Below, piece after piece: positions 29,238-38,954 of a stretch of 64,000 bases of DNA. The translations under genes and the position numbers were made by a program. Source of the stretch: Roseibium suaedae. Its GTDB lineage: Bacteria; Pseudomonadota; Alphaproteobacteria; Rhizobiales; Stappiaceae. Each line of letters begins with the position of its first letter. Position 1 is the stretch's first letter. The notes beneath the pieces are model-generated. The model saw nothing but the letters and a program-made list of their open reading frames with translations, was not told the origin of the DNA and made no database searches. The stretch is taken from assembly GCF_900142725.1 (NCBI RefSeq), contig NZ_FRBW01000001.1, forward strand, positions 682,001-746,000, in the 5' to 3' direction.

Positions 29238-30020
29238 GTGACCAAGTCCCAGCCGCGGCAGCAAGGCCTCCTGCGCCAGCTTCTCTTCCCGACGATTGCA
29301 ACCGGGATCGGACTGGTCATCCTGCTCAATCTGGGCATGTGGCAGGTCGACAGGTTGGCCTGGAAAGAAGCCCTGATCGCTCATGTTTCCGCAGATGTGG
29401 TGAAGCCCGCCGTGCCTGCGCCAGGCCCGAGCAGTTATGTCAAAGAGGCCGAGCTGGAATTTGTTGACTACCGGCATGTGGAAGTCACCGGCCAGTACAT
29501 GGGAGGCAACGCCTATTACTACACCTCCCTCTCTGATGCGAAGGGGCGGCTAGAGGGGCCTGGCTATCTCGTCTACAGCCCGTTCATGACCACCGGGGGC
29601 TGGCGGGTGATGGTCAATCGTGGCTTTGTTCCCCAGGGCCTTGCAGCTGCCGATGTCGAGCGCGTCGAGACGGTCCCCGAAGGCGTGCAGACGCTTACCG
29701 GCCTTCTGCGCAGATCTGAAAAGCCCAACTGGACAACGCCTGCAGCCGACAAGACCAAGCGGATCTGGTTTGCCCGTGACACGGACGACATGGCCGATGT
29801 GATGGGCAACGGTCAAGGCGAGTTGGCCGCCTACAGCATAGATCTGGATGCCCAATTCACGGGCGAGGATGGATTGCCGCAGGCAGGCGAAACCATCGTT
29901 CAGTTCAAGAATGACCACCTTGGCTACGCACTGACCTGGTTCGGTCTGGCTGCAACGCTTGTGGGGGTCTATCTCGCCTATGCAGTCAGCCTTTGGCGCA
30001 AGGGGCGGGATCAGGCCTGA
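29238..30020 (+). CDS. SURF1 family cytochrome oxidase assembly protein
   Basis: A 260-residue SURF1 homologue involved in heme a insertion into subunit I. It has two terminal transmembrane helices (about 20-40 and 230-250) flanking a periplasmic domain with LNLGMWQVDRLAWKEAL, the RHVEVTGQY strand, VMVNRGFVP and the C-terminal NDHLGYALTWFGLAATL. The start is a GTG at 29238. It closes the cta operon, and a bidirectional terminator follows. Confidence 0.92.
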   Translation: MTKSQPRQQGLLRQLLFPTIATGIGLVILLNLGMWQVDRLAWKEALIAHVSADVVKPAVPAPGPSSYVKEAELEFVDYRHVEVTGQYMGGNAYYYTSLSDAKGRLEGPGYLVYSPFMTTGGWRVMVNRGFVPQGLAAADVERVETVPEGVQTLTGLLRRSEKPNWTTPAADKTKRIWFARDTDDMADVMGNGQGELAAYSIDLDAQFTGEDGLPQAGETIVQFKNDHLGYALTWFGLAATLVGVYLAYAVSLWRKGRDQA

Positions 30021-30040
30021 TACCAACCTCAAGAAATGAA

Positions 30041-30062
30041 AACGGGGGCCGAGGCCCCCGTT
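30041..30062. terminator. Bidirectional terminator between surf1 and peroxiredoxin genes
   Basis: A GC-rich stem (AACGGGGGC with GCCCCCGTT, loop CGAG) lies between the convergent genes. The minus strand continues TTCATTTCTT, so it serves the peroxiredoxin gene best. Confidence 0.75.
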
Positions 30063-30094
30063 CGAATTCTGCGGAGAGCATTCTTTGATGCCGC

Positions 30095-30577
30095 TCAGGC
30101 GAGGGCTTCCAGAATGGCTGCAGCGCCGGTGGCGGTTGCAGTGCCCGGGGTCTCTTCAACGCTGACAAAGCTCACGACGCCGTCCTTGGCGATCAGCGCG
30201 AAACGCTGGGAACGGGTGTGGCCGAAGATTGGGGCGTCGAGAGCAAGGCCAAGCGCCTTGATGAAGTCAGCAGACGGATCGGACAGGAATTCGATGCCCT
30301 TGGCATTGGTCGACTTGGCCCAGGCGTCCATCACGAACAGGTCGTTGGCAGCAAGCACGGCAATGGTGTCGACGCCCTTGGACTTGATCGTGTCGCCATG
30401 CTCGATGAAGCCCGGCAGGTGGTTCATGTGGCAGGTCGGGGTGAATGCACCCGGCACGCCGAAAAGCACGACAGTCTTGCCCTTGAAGAGATCATCGGTG
30501 CTGAGTTCTGCCGGCCCGTCAGCCGTCTTGATCTTGAAGGTCGCCTCGGGAAGACGATCACCAACCTTGATGGTCAT
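30095..30577 (-). CDS. Peroxiredoxin, Prx5 subfamily
   Basis: A 160-residue thiol peroxidase with the Prx5 active-site motif PGAFTPTCHMNHLPGF. The peroxidatic Cys near residue 49 is the only cysteine, so it should work as a 1-Cys enzyme using an external thiol such as glutathione or glutaredoxin. The conserved Arg is in TRSQRFALI. It is cytoplasmic (no signal peptide) and removes hydroperoxides. It is convergent with the cta operon and followed upstream by the DsbD-like gene on the same strand. Confidence 0.93.
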   Translation of the reverse strand: MTIKVGDRLPEATFKIKTADGPAELSTDDLFKGKTVVLFGVPGAFTPTCHMNHLPGFIEHGDTIKSKGVDTIAVLAANDLFVMDAWAKSTNAKGIEFLSDPSADFIKALGLALDAPIFGHTRSQRFALIAKDGVVSFVSVEETPGTATATGAAAILEALA

Positions 30578-30707
30578 GCCATTGCTCCAAACTACCCGTC
30601 ACCCGAAAATCGTGAGGGGTTTCACTTAGGAGATAGGATCAAACGGGCTGCGCGTCGAGGGTAATTTGCGAGAAGGGGCAAAGGTGCAGGTCGTGGCGCG
30701 TCGAGGA

Positions 30708-31616
30708 TCAGCCGCCTTCCAGAAGATCCCTGGCAACCGGGTGCCAGCTTTCCTCGGCCTTTGCACCGTCCTTCAGCACCAGCATCAGTTCGGAGCCATC
30801 CTCCTTGGGCTTGAGCCCCCTGAGGCTGACCTTCCAGGTCGCCTCGCCATTCTCGAGCTTTTCGAAGACCGGCACACCCACATAGGAACCTTCCGGACCG
30901 TCCGCGAAGAGATCAAGGTCCGCCGGGTTGCTCGAGGTGACTTTGGCGGAAACCTCCAGCAGGGCAGGTGTCTCGGTGCCGAGGCGCTCGACGGAGACGA
31001 TGCTCGACTGCTCGGGGGCAACGACCTGCGGAACGGCCTTCTTGTCCCGCTCGATCAAGAGACTGGACGTCCTGTCGGCAGGGTTGTCCGGTTCCAGAAC
31101 CATGGACAGGGTTGCTTCTCCGGGGACGCAGATGTCATTGCAGATCCCGAAGGCGACCTGCACATGCAGTTCCACCGGTTCGTTCGTAACCCCTGCAGCC
31201 ACGTCCAGGGGCAGCACGATCTGCTCCTTGTAGATAAGCGTGGTGCTGAACCCGTCGTCGTGCCGTTCGGGAACGGGAAAGCCGACCTTGAACACGGCAA
31301 GGTTCTTGGAGCCGTCCGTCGTCAGGATCGGCGGAATGCCGGCTTCTCCCGGATTGCGCCAATAGGTGTGCCAGCCTGGTTCCATGGAGAATTCGAGACC
31401 CGCGGAATAGAGGCCGGTCTGGGTGCCGCCTTCCGAGATCAGGCGCACTGCGCCGCCATGAACGTTCACCCATTCGGACGTCTCCGCTCGCGCACCTGCA
31501 GGAAGGACTGCAAGCGGAAGGGCAAGCGAGGCCCCAAATAGCGCATGTCGTGCCGAAGCGCCTTTCCGGGCGCTGAGCGTGAAGCAGGTCTGGCGGCGGT
31601 TTGAACGGTTCATCAT
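30708..31616 (-). CDS. DsbD-alpha-like periplasmic disulfide reductase domain protein
   Basis: A 302-residue exported protein. A twin-Arg-poor, Sec-like signal (LFGASLALPLAVLPAGARAE) precedes an immunoglobulin-like domain resembling the N-terminal domain of DsbD/ScsB. GWHTYWRNPGEAGIPP and the cysteine pair GICNDICVPGEA (CxxxC) are visible. It lacks the membrane and thioredoxin domains of full DsbD, so it would depend on a separate membrane electron donor (a CcdA or ScsB type protein not in this window). Starts at 31616 or 31613 are preferred over 31652; none has a clear ribosome binding site. Confidence 0.75.
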   Translation of the reverse strand: MMNRSNRRQTCFTLSARKGASARHALFGASLALPLAVLPAGARAETSEWVNVHGGAVRLISEGGTQTGLYSAGLEFSMEPGWHTYWRNPGEAGIPPILTTDGSKNLAVFKVGFPVPERHDDGFSTTLIYKEQIVLPLDVAAGVTNEPVELHVQVAFGICNDICVPGEATLSMVLEPDNPADRTSSLLIERDKKAVPQVVAPEQSSIVSVERLGTETPALLEVSAKVTSSNPADLDLFADGPEGSYVGVPVFEKLENGEATWKVSLRGLKPKEDGSELMLVLKDGAKAEESWHPVARDLLEGG

Positions 31617-31869
31617 GAAATGACACGTAGCGCATGAACTGTGAAAAAACACGTTACGCCCGCATTCCTGCTTTCATATTCACGTGAGGGGCCGTTTCCC
31701 GGCGCGGTGAATTTATCGGATAGCGCCGTTACTGATGTGCGCTCAGAGGCAGTTAACATCGGCGGGTTCTCGGAGTAGTGTCTGGAAGCGAGGTTCGTTT
31801 GCCCTAAAGTGTTTCAGACGGCACGGCTTTTTTGTCGCCGGTCAGGTTTTGGTCAAAAAGGAATAGCTG

Positions 31870-32451
31870 ATGATCCCGACGCTTGAAGGTCAGTTTCTGA
31901 TCGCCATGCCCAACATGGAGGACAGCCGCTTCGAGCATTCGGTCATCTACATATGCTCCCATACGGAGCAGGGCGCCATGGGACTGGTGCTCAACCAGAT
32001 CGCCAGTCACCTGAACATCGAAGAGCTCTTTCACCAGTTGAACATCATCAACGGTGACAGCGCCATCCGCCTGCCATCCCAGATCCGCCAAATGAACATC
32101 CACAAGGGCGGGCCGGTGGAGATGGAGCGCGGCTTCGTGCTCCACACAGATGACTATGTCATCGACCGCTCGACCCTGGAGATCCAGGACGGCATCTGCC
32201 TGACCGCCACTCTGGAGATCCTCAAGGCCATGGCCGAGGGGCGTGGCCCTCAGCAGGCTCTTCTTGCCCTGGGCTATTCCGGCTGGGCACCGGGACAGCT
32301 GGAAAGCGAGATCCAGGCAAATGGCTGGCTGACCGGACCGGCAGAACGCAGCATCGTCTTCGATCCGGATGCAGGCGGCTTGTGGCACAAGGCGCTTTTG
32401 TCCATGGGCGTTGATCCGGCGATGCTCTTTAGAGATGCCGGGCACGCCTGA
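31870..32451 (+). CDS. YqgE/AlgH family protein
   Basis: A 193-residue soluble protein of the UPF0301/YqgE family, with LEGQFLIAMPNMEDSRFEHSV, THTEQGAMGLVLN-like HTEQGAMGLVLNQ, VHKGGPVE-like IHKGGPVEMERGFVLH and LGYSGWAPGQLESEI. The ATG at 31870 has AAGGAA upstream. The biochemical role of this widespread family is not settled. It is transcribed alone, divergent from the DsbD-like gene across a 250-base gap. Confidence 0.92.
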   Translation: MIPTLEGQFLIAMPNMEDSRFEHSVIYICSHTEQGAMGLVLNQIASHLNIEELFHQLNIINGDSAIRLPSQIRQMNIHKGGPVEMERGFVLHTDDYVIDRSTLEIQDGICLTATLEILKAMAEGRGPQQALLALGYSGWAPGQLESEIQANGWLTGPAERSIVFDPDAGGLWHKALLSMGVDPAMLFRDAGHA

Positions 32452-32629
32452 ATGGTGTATCTGGCGGGCTGGATCGCAAGCAAATTGCGAAAAAAGGCTC
32501 AGGCTGTTACCCAGACAATTTAAAGACAGGGTTTTGTTTTAAATCCGTCGAAGTTTGAGCTAGGGTGCGGCAAAGAAGGCTCCATGAGTATCTGGAGCAA
32601 AAGACGCAAAATTGGAGGAAATGGGCGCG

Positions 32630-34036
32630 GTGAAATACTTCAGTACGCGTGGCGAAGCCCCGGTTCTCGGTTTTTCCGATGTTCTTCTGCAAGGGCTGGC
32701 ACGCGATGGTGGGCTCTATCTTCCCGAGACCTGGCCCCAGTTCGACGCAGCCAAGATCGCATCCTTTGCCGGAAAACCCTATGAGGACGTCGCCTTTGAA
32801 GTGATCCAGCCGTTTGTGGCCGGAGAAATCAGCGATAGTGACCTCAAGGACATGATTCGCGACGCCTATGCCGGCTTCCGCCACAAGGCCGTGACGCCGC
32901 TGGTGCAGATCGCTCCGAACCAGTTTGTTCTCGAACTCTTCCACGGTCCGACGCTGGCCTTCAAGGATGTGGCCATGCAGCTGCTGGGCCGCCTGATGGA
33001 CCACGTGCTGACCAAGCGCGGCCTGCGGGCGACCATCGTCGGTGCGACATCGGGTGATACCGGCGGCGCCGCCATTGAAGCCTTCCGCGGCCGTGAGCGG
33101 ACCGACATCTTCATTCTGTTCCCGGATGGCCGCGTGTCTCCGGTGCAGCGTCGCCAGATGACCACCCCGTCCGAGGCGAATGTTCACGCGCTCGCACTGG
33201 AAGGCAATTTCGACGACTGCCAGACCATCGTGAAGGGGATGTTCAACAACTTCCCGTTCCGCGACCGGGTTGCCCTGTCCGGCGTCAACTCGATCAACTG
33301 GGCGCGTATCCTGGCGCAGATCGTCTATTATTTCGTGTCTGGTGTCGCCCTCGGCGCACCGGCCCGCAAGGTCTCCTTCACGGTGCCGACAGGCAACTTC
33401 GGCGATATCTTCGCCGGTTATGCCGCGATGCAGATGGGGCTGCCGGTCGATCAGCTCATTGTTGCGACCAACGTCAACGACATCCTCGCCCGGACCCTGG
33501 CAACGGGCCGTTACGAGATGAAGGGCGTGACCGCGACCACGGCGCCGTCCATGGACATTCAGATTTCGTCCAACTTCGAACGCCTGCTCAGCGAAGCTTG
33601 CGGCCGCGACGGCGAAACCGTGCGCCGCATGATGAGCCAGCTTGGCCAGTCGGGCAGCTTCTCCATCGACGACGCTGCCATGGCGAAGATCCGCGAGACC
33701 TTCGCCGCCGGACGCTGCGACATCGAGGAAACTGCCGCGACCATCTCCGAAACGCTGGAGGCAAGCGGCTATCTTCTTGATCCGCATACGGCCATCGGTG
33801 TTCATGTTGCCAAGTCGCATGAAAAGCCGGGCGTTCCGATGATTGTTCTCGGCACAGCCCATCCGGCAAAATTCCCGGATGCGGTCGAGGCGGCCTGCGG
33901 GGTCCGTCCGGAGCTGCCGCCACAATTGCAGCCCATGATGAGCGCACAGGAGCGGCAGACTGTTCTTGCCGCGGATCAGAAATCGGTGGAGCGTCATATC
34001 GAAGACCACGCCCGCGCCGTTCATAACGAGGTCTGA
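32630..34036 (+). CDS. thrC: Threonine synthase
   Basis: A 468-residue PLP enzyme converting O-phosphohomoserine to threonine. It has YFSTRGEAPVLGFSDVLLQGLARDGGLYLP at the N-terminus, the PLP lysine in FHGPTLAFKDVAMQ near residue 105, ATSGDTGGAAIEAF, and the VPTGNFGDIFAGYAA segment. The GTG at 32630 is chosen because GGAGG lies about 11 nt upstream and relatives begin just before YxSTRG; the in-frame ATG at 32621 is only 2 nt from that site. thrB lies 7 kb downstream. The M16 peptidase gene starts 3 nt after its stop. Confidence 0.95.
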   Translation: MKYFSTRGEAPVLGFSDVLLQGLARDGGLYLPETWPQFDAAKIASFAGKPYEDVAFEVIQPFVAGEISDSDLKDMIRDAYAGFRHKAVTPLVQIAPNQFVLELFHGPTLAFKDVAMQLLGRLMDHVLTKRGLRATIVGATSGDTGGAAIEAFRGRERTDIFILFPDGRVSPVQRRQMTTPSEANVHALALEGNFDDCQTIVKGMFNNFPFRDRVALSGVNSINWARILAQIVYYFVSGVALGAPARKVSFTVPTGNFGDIFAGYAAMQMGLPVDQLIVATNVNDILARTLATGRYEMKGVTATTAPSMDIQISSNFERLLSEACGRDGETVRRMMSQLGQSGSFSIDDAAMAKIRETFAAGRCDIEETAATISETLEASGYLLDPHTAIGVHVAKSHEKPGVPMIVLGTAHPAKFPDAVEAACGVRPELPPQLQPMMSAQERQTVLAADQKSVERHIEDHARAVHNEV

Positions 34037-34039
34037 GGC

Positions 34040-35326
34040 ATGCAGGTTCGTACCACCAATCTGGCAAATGGCATGACGGTGGTCACTGACCAGATGCCGC
34101 ATCTCAAGACTGTCGCTCTCGGGGTTTGGGTCCGCACAGGGTCCCGGGCCGAAACTCCGGACCAGAACGGCATCACCCACCTGCTCGAGCACATGGCGTT
34201 CAAGGGCACCCTGTCCCGGACAGCGCGTGAGATTGCCGAGCAGATCGAAGCGGTTGGAGGCGAGCTGAACGCCTCCACCAGCATCGAGCATACGAACTAC
34301 TATGCCCGGATCCTGGCGGAAGACCTGCCGCTGGCCGTGGATCTTCTGGCCGACATTCTTCAGAACTCCACATTCGACGATGAAGAGCTGCGCCGGGAGC
34401 AGCATGTGATCCTTCAGGAAATCGGCGCTGCGCTGGATTCCCCCGAAGACCAGGCTTTCGACCTGTTCCAGTCCACGGCCTGGCCGGATCAGGCGCTTGG
34501 CCGTCCGATCCTGGGCACGCCGGAAACGGTGCAGGGCTTCTCCCGCGAGGCGCTGGATGCCTATCTGGGCGATCGTTATCGCGGGCCTGACATGGTCCTG
34601 GCCGCAGCCGGTGCTGTCGATCACGACGAACTGGTCCGGCTGGCTGAAGAGAAGTTCACCAAAATTTCCTCAGAAGCGGCAGCGAGCGAAACGCCTGCGT
34701 CCTATCGTGGCGGCGAACAGCGTCTGGTCAAGGATCTGATGGAAGCGCAGATCCTGATGGGCTTCGAGGGACGTCCCTACAAGTCCAAGGACTATTACGC
34801 CATTCAGATCCTCGCATCCGTACTGGGCGGCGGCATGTCTTCGCGTCTGTTCCAGGAAATCCGGGAAAAGCGCGGCCTCTGCTATGCGATCTATTCCTTC
34901 CACTGGGCATTCTCCGACACGGGGCTCTTCGGCCTTCACGCGGCGACCAGCGAGGATGACATTGCGGCCCTGATGCCGGTCATTCTGGACGAACTGGCCG
35001 CTGCCAGCGAGACGATCACCGACGAAGAGGTGGCCCGTGCCCGTGCCCAGATCCGTGCCGGTCTGATGATGGCGCTGGAAAGCCCGGCCGCCCGTGCCGG
35101 TCAGATTGCCCGTCAGATGCTCATCCACAACCGGGTGATCTCGATGGAAGAAGTGACCGAGAAGATCGAAGCCGTGACGACGGAAGATATCCGCCGCGTT
35201 GCACGCGAGACCTTTGTGGGCACGCAGCCGACGCTGACAACCGTTGGCCCGGTGGGCAATGTGATGGGCCTTGCTGAGATGACGGAACGCCTGGCAGGTC
35301 CGGCACTCCAGGCAGCATCCCTGTAA
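34040..35326 (+). CDS. M16 family zinc metallopeptidase (processing peptidase-like)
   Basis: A 428-residue insulinase-family peptidase resembling mitochondrial processing peptidase beta. The inverted zinc motif HLLEHMAFKGT (HxxEH) is near residue 49, and the third ligand Glu is in REQHVILQEIGAALDSPED. The glycine-rich region GGGMSSRLFQEIREKRGLCY and the M16 C-terminal half are present. In alphaproteobacteria this gene commonly follows thrC. It is likely cytoplasmic (no signal peptide). Translational coupling with thrC is implied by the 3-nt spacing. Confidence 0.93.
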   Translation: MQVRTTNLANGMTVVTDQMPHLKTVALGVWVRTGSRAETPDQNGITHLLEHMAFKGTLSRTAREIAEQIEAVGGELNASTSIEHTNYYARILAEDLPLAVDLLADILQNSTFDDEELRREQHVILQEIGAALDSPEDQAFDLFQSTAWPDQALGRPILGTPETVQGFSREALDAYLGDRYRGPDMVLAAAGAVDHDELVRLAEEKFTKISSEAAASETPASYRGGEQRLVKDLMEAQILMGFEGRPYKSKDYYAIQILASVLGGGMSSRLFQEIREKRGLCYAIYSFHWAFSDTGLFGLHAATSEDDIAALMPVILDELAAASETITDEEVARARAQIRAGLMMALESPAARAGQIARQMLIHNRVISMEEVTEKIEAVTTEDIRRVARETFVGTQPTLTTVGPVGNVMGLAEMTERLAGPALQAASL

Positions 35327-35344
35327 CACCGGGGAGGGGCGGAC

Positions 35345-35983
35345 ATGTCGTTCCTGCGTCCGGCCCTGTCGCTGGAGGTTGCGATCCGGATCGAGGGGCC
35401 GACGCATTATCTGCGGCCGCCGATCATGTCCGATTTTGCCGAATGGTCGGCCCTGCGTGAGGCAAGCAGGGCCTTCCTCGCTCCCTGGGAACCGCTTTGG
35501 CCAGAGGACGATCTGACGCGGGCCTCCTTCCGCCGCCGCCTGCGCCGCTATGCTCAGGAGCGCAAGGACGGCAGAAGCCAATCCTTCCTGCTGTTCAGTG
35601 CGAAGACGGACGAAATCCTGGGCGGGCTGACAGTGTCGAACATCCGCCGGGGCGTCGCGCAAATGGCGACCATCGGTTACTGGATGGGGGCACGGCATGC
35701 GGGCAAGGGCCACATGTCCAAAGCCGTTTCGATGATCCTGCCCTATTGTTTCAAGGAACTCAGATTGCACCGGGTGGAGGCAGCATGTCTGCCTATCAAC
35801 GGCCCATCGATCCGGCTTCTTGAAAATGCCGGATTTAGACGGGAAGGGTACGCCCGAAACTATCTCCTGATCAACGGTTCATGGCAGGACCACATCCTGT
35901 TTTCCTGCCTGGCGGAAGATCACGCCCTCGCGACAAGCAGCTCCGGACTTCGACCGGGGAGCAATTTGAAAGAATTCTTGTGA
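35345..35983 (+). CDS. GNAT acetyltransferase, RimJ/RimL-like
   Basis: A 212-residue N-acetyltransferase. The fold features are YLRPPIMSDFAEWSALREAS, GGLTVSNIRRGVAQMATIGYWMGARHAGKGHMSKAV (acetyl-CoA loop), LRLHRVEAACLPINGPSIRLLENAGFRREGYARNYL and the C-terminal WQDHILFSCL. This is the ribosomal-protein N-acetyltransferase-like group; the actual target is unknown. The ATG at 35345 has a strong GGAGGGG site. The next gene begins 1 nt after its stop. Confidence 0.9.
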   Translation: MSFLRPALSLEVAIRIEGPTHYLRPPIMSDFAEWSALREASRAFLAPWEPLWPEDDLTRASFRRRLRRYAQERKDGRSQSFLLFSAKTDEILGGLTVSNIRRGVAQMATIGYWMGARHAGKGHMSKAVSMILPYCFKELRLHRVEAACLPINGPSIRLLENAGFRREGYARNYLLINGSWQDHILFSCLAEDHALATSSSGLRPGSNLKEFL

Positions 35984-35984
35984 C

Positions 35985-38924
35985 ATGCAACGCAACCCGG
36001 TAGTGCTTCGGTCCATGTCGAAAAGAATACCGGAACAGGTCAACTGTGCCGCGAAGTTTATTGCCGCACTCTTTCTGGTGGCGATTTGCTTGCTTGGCAG
36101 TGGACCGGCAAGAGCTCTGGAGCCCATTCCCGTCCCCCTGGACGCGGATGCGCTTGATCTGACGCAGGCGATCGAGATCCGCGCCGGCGCTGGCCCGCGC
36201 ATGCAGGTGTCCACGGCGCCGGGCGCTGACGGCATCGTCCGGCGTATCGAGGTGTCCTCCCGCGACGGGGTGAATTCGGACTGGGCCGTGTTTGCCCTGG
36301 CCAACACCTCGGACGAGCAGGTCGACCGTCTGCTGGTTGCTCCCTATTTCCGTCTGGTTGGATCGCGCATGTTCTGGCCGGACCTCGGCTCTTCGCGCAT
36401 CGCCTCCATCACGCCGAGCCAGGGCATTGCCCCGGAACGCCAGAAAAGCCTTGAAGCGGATGTCTATCTGATCACGCTGGACCCGGGCGCTGTGGTGACC
36501 TTCGTGGCCGAGATGACGACCCCGGATCTGCCGGAGTTCCGTCTCTGGGAGCCGGATGCCTATGAAGAGGCGATCAACGCCTACACGCTCTATCGCGGCA
36601 TCATCCTGGGCATTTCAGGCCTTCTCGCCCTGTTCCTTACGATCCTTTTCGTGGTCAAGGGGACGGTCATGTTCCCGGCGACCGCCGCACTTGCCTGGTC
36701 GGTTCTGACCTATCTGTGCATCGACTTCGGCTTCTGGGCGCGGGTCTTCAATCTGGATCTGGGCGAGGATCAGCTCTTCAGGGCCTGTGCGGAGGTGATG
36801 CTGGCGGCCAGCCTGATCATCTTCCTCTACGCCTATCTGAACCTCAACCGCTGGAACATTCATTATTCCCACTTGGCCTTGACCACGCTGGTGCTGCTCT
36901 TGGGGCTTCTGGGCGTTGCGGTCTGGGATCCGTCCATTGCAGCAGGCATTGCGCGGCTCTCGCTCGGCATCATCGGCGTCCTGGGCTTTGCAACCATTTT
37001 GGTGCTTGCTTTCCAGGGCTATGACCGGGCGATCATGCTGATCCCCACCTGGTTCCTGTTGCTCGCGTGGGAAATCGGCGCGGCCATGACCGTAACCGGT
37101 GTTCTTGCCAACGACATCGTCCAGCCGGCACTCGGCGGCGGTCTCGTTCTGATTGTCCTTCTGATCGGCTTCACCGTGATGCAGCACGCTTTTGCGGGCG
37201 GCGCGATTGCGCAGGGGCTGATTTCCGACGTCGAGCGCCGGGCTCTGGCGCTCACCGGCTCTGGCGACATCATCTGGGACTGGGATGTGGACCGTGACCG
37301 GATCTACACCGGCAATGAGGTCGAGGATCTGCTGGGCCTGCGCCACGGTGCGCTGGATGGTCCGGCCCGTGACTGGCTGGAAGTTCTGCATCCTCAGGAC
37401 CGGGACCGGTTCCGTTCTACCCTCGATGCGGTCATCGACCAGCGCCGTGGCAAGATCCAGCAGAACTTCCGTTTGCGTTCCGAGGATGGCCATTTCCGCT
37501 GGTTCCGCTTGCGGGCCCGCCCGATTGTTGGCTCAGACGGGGAAGTGATCCGCTGCGTCGGCACCTTGCTGGACGTGACCGAAGAGCGCACGGCCGAAGA
37601 ACGCCTGTTGCATGACGCGGTCCACGATAATTTGACCGGTCTGCCGAACCGCGAATTGTTCATGGACCGGCTGAAGGCAGCGCTTGCCCGCGCCAAGGCC
37701 GAGAACAACAACCGTCCGACCGTTCTGGTGATCAATCTCGACCGGTTCAAGCAGGTCAACGATAGCATCGGGCTTTCGGCTGGTGACAGTATCCTCCTGA
37801 CCGTTGCCCGCCGTCTCAGCCGCCTGATTGGGCCGCAGGATTCCCTCTCCCGCCTCAATGGCGACCAATATGGTCTGGTGCTTCTGTCCGAGCTGGAGCC
37901 GGACCGGATCGTGACCGTGGCCGATGCCCTGCGCAAGGCAGTCCGCGCGCCGATCACCTTCGGCGACCGGGAAATCTTCCTCACCTGTTCTGTCGGCATC
38001 GCGCTTTACGAAGGCGAGAAGCAGTCGATCGAGGATCTGGTCACGAATGCGGAAATCGCCCTGAATCACGCCAAGCGTCTTGGCGGAGACCGTCAGGAAG
38101 TCTTCCGTCCGATCCTGCGTCCGCTGGGCAAGAACCTGGTGGATCTGGAAACGGACCTGCGCGAAGCCATCAAGAAGGAAACGCTCGGCGTCTATTTCCA
38201 GCCGATCGTCCGTCTCGAAGACCAGTCTATCGCCGGTTTCGAAGTTCTCGCCCGCTGGACCCATCCGAAGCGTGGCCGGGTGTCGCCTTCCGAGTTCATT
38301 CCGGTCGCCGAGCAGTCCGGTCTCATCAACGAGCTGGGCACCTACATGCTGGAAAAGGGTGCGCATCAGCTCGCCCAGTGGCAGCGATCCATTCCGCGGG
38401 AGCGTCCGCTTTTCGCCAGCATCAACATTTCCTCACGGCAATTGCTCAAGCACGACCTGATCAACGAAGTGAAGGCCGTTCTGTCCCGCCAGTCGCTGGC
38501 ACCGGGCACCTTGAAGCTGGAGCTGACCGAGTCTCTCGTCATGGCCAATCCGGAGTATTCCTCCAAGGTGCTGGAGCGTCTGCGCGCGCTCGGCGCAGGC
38601 CTGTCGCTGGACGACTTTGGCACGGGGCACTCTTCGCTGGCCTATCTGCAGCGTTTCCCCTTCGACACGATCAAGATCGACCAGTCTTTCGTGAAGTCCA
38701 ACGGCAATTCTGCCCGTCCGGTGCTGCTGCGGTCCATCGTTGCCATGGGCCGGGATCTGGGTATGTCCGTCGTGGCAGAGGGCGCCGAGAGCGAAGCCGA
38801 TGCGCTCGAGCTCTATCAGCTGGGCTGCGAATATGCGCAGGGCTTCTTCTTTGGCCAGGCGGTCACGGCGGAAGAGGCGACCCGCCTGCTGCGGGATGCG
38901 CCGAAGCAGGCCGTAAGCGCCTGA
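35985..38924 (+). CDS. 7TM-sensor PAS-GGDEF-EAL protein with degenerate GGDEF
   Basis: A 979-residue protein with a signal peptide (about 45 residues), a periplasmic beta-rich 7TMR-DISM-like domain, seven hydrophobic segments (about 205-405), a PAS domain (about 423-535), a GGDEF-like domain and an EAL domain. The GGDEF signature is degraded to NGDQY near residue 624, so cyclase activity is unlikely. The EAL domain keeps EVLARW near 753, NISSRQL, LELTESLVM, LDDFGTGHSSL, KIDQSF and VAEGAES, so it should be a c-di-GMP phosphodiesterase, perhaps GTP-regulated. The start at 35985 follows the GNAT stop by 1 nt; ATG 36015 is an alternative. Confidence 0.88.
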   Translation: MQRNPVVLRSMSKRIPEQVNCAAKFIAALFLVAICLLGSGPARALEPIPVPLDADALDLTQAIEIRAGAGPRMQVSTAPGADGIVRRIEVSSRDGVNSDWAVFALANTSDEQVDRLLVAPYFRLVGSRMFWPDLGSSRIASITPSQGIAPERQKSLEADVYLITLDPGAVVTFVAEMTTPDLPEFRLWEPDAYEEAINAYTLYRGIILGISGLLALFLTILFVVKGTVMFPATAALAWSVLTYLCIDFGFWARVFNLDLGEDQLFRACAEVMLAASLIIFLYAYLNLNRWNIHYSHLALTTLVLLLGLLGVAVWDPSIAAGIARLSLGIIGVLGFATILVLAFQGYDRAIMLIPTWFLLLAWEIGAAMTVTGVLANDIVQPALGGGLVLIVLLIGFTVMQHAFAGGAIAQGLISDVERRALALTGSGDIIWDWDVDRDRIYTGNEVEDLLGLRHGALDGPARDWLEVLHPQDRDRFRSTLDAVIDQRRGKIQQNFRLRSEDGHFRWFRLRARPIVGSDGEVIRCVGTLLDVTEERTAEERLLHDAVHDNLTGLPNRELFMDRLKAALARAKAENNNRPTVLVINLDRFKQVNDSIGLSAGDSILLTVARRLSRLIGPQDSLSRLNGDQYGLVLLSELEPDRIVTVADALRKAVRAPITFGDREIFLTCSVGIALYEGEKQSIEDLVTNAEIALNHAKRLGGDRQEVFRPILRPLGKNLVDLETDLREAIKKETLGVYFQPIVRLEDQSIAGFEVLARWTHPKRGRVSPSEFIPVAEQSGLINELGTYMLEKGAHQLAQWQRSIPRERPLFASINISSRQLLKHDLINEVKAVLSRQSLAPGTLKLELTESLVMANPEYSSKVLERLRALGAGLSLDDFGTGHSSLAYLQRFPFDTIKIDQSFVKSNGNSARPVLLRSIVAMGRDLGMSVVAEGAESEADALELYQLGCEYAQGFFFGQAVTAEEATRLLRDAPKQAVSA

Positions 38925-38954
38925 CAGGGCTTTTGATCAGTCTAGTTGAACAGC

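Noticed and set aside
32507..34624. A 705-codon open frame on the minus strand across thrC and the M16 gene
   Set aside because: It is antisense to two well-recognised genes and has low-complexity, His/Arg/Gln-rich translation typical of GC-rich shadow frames.
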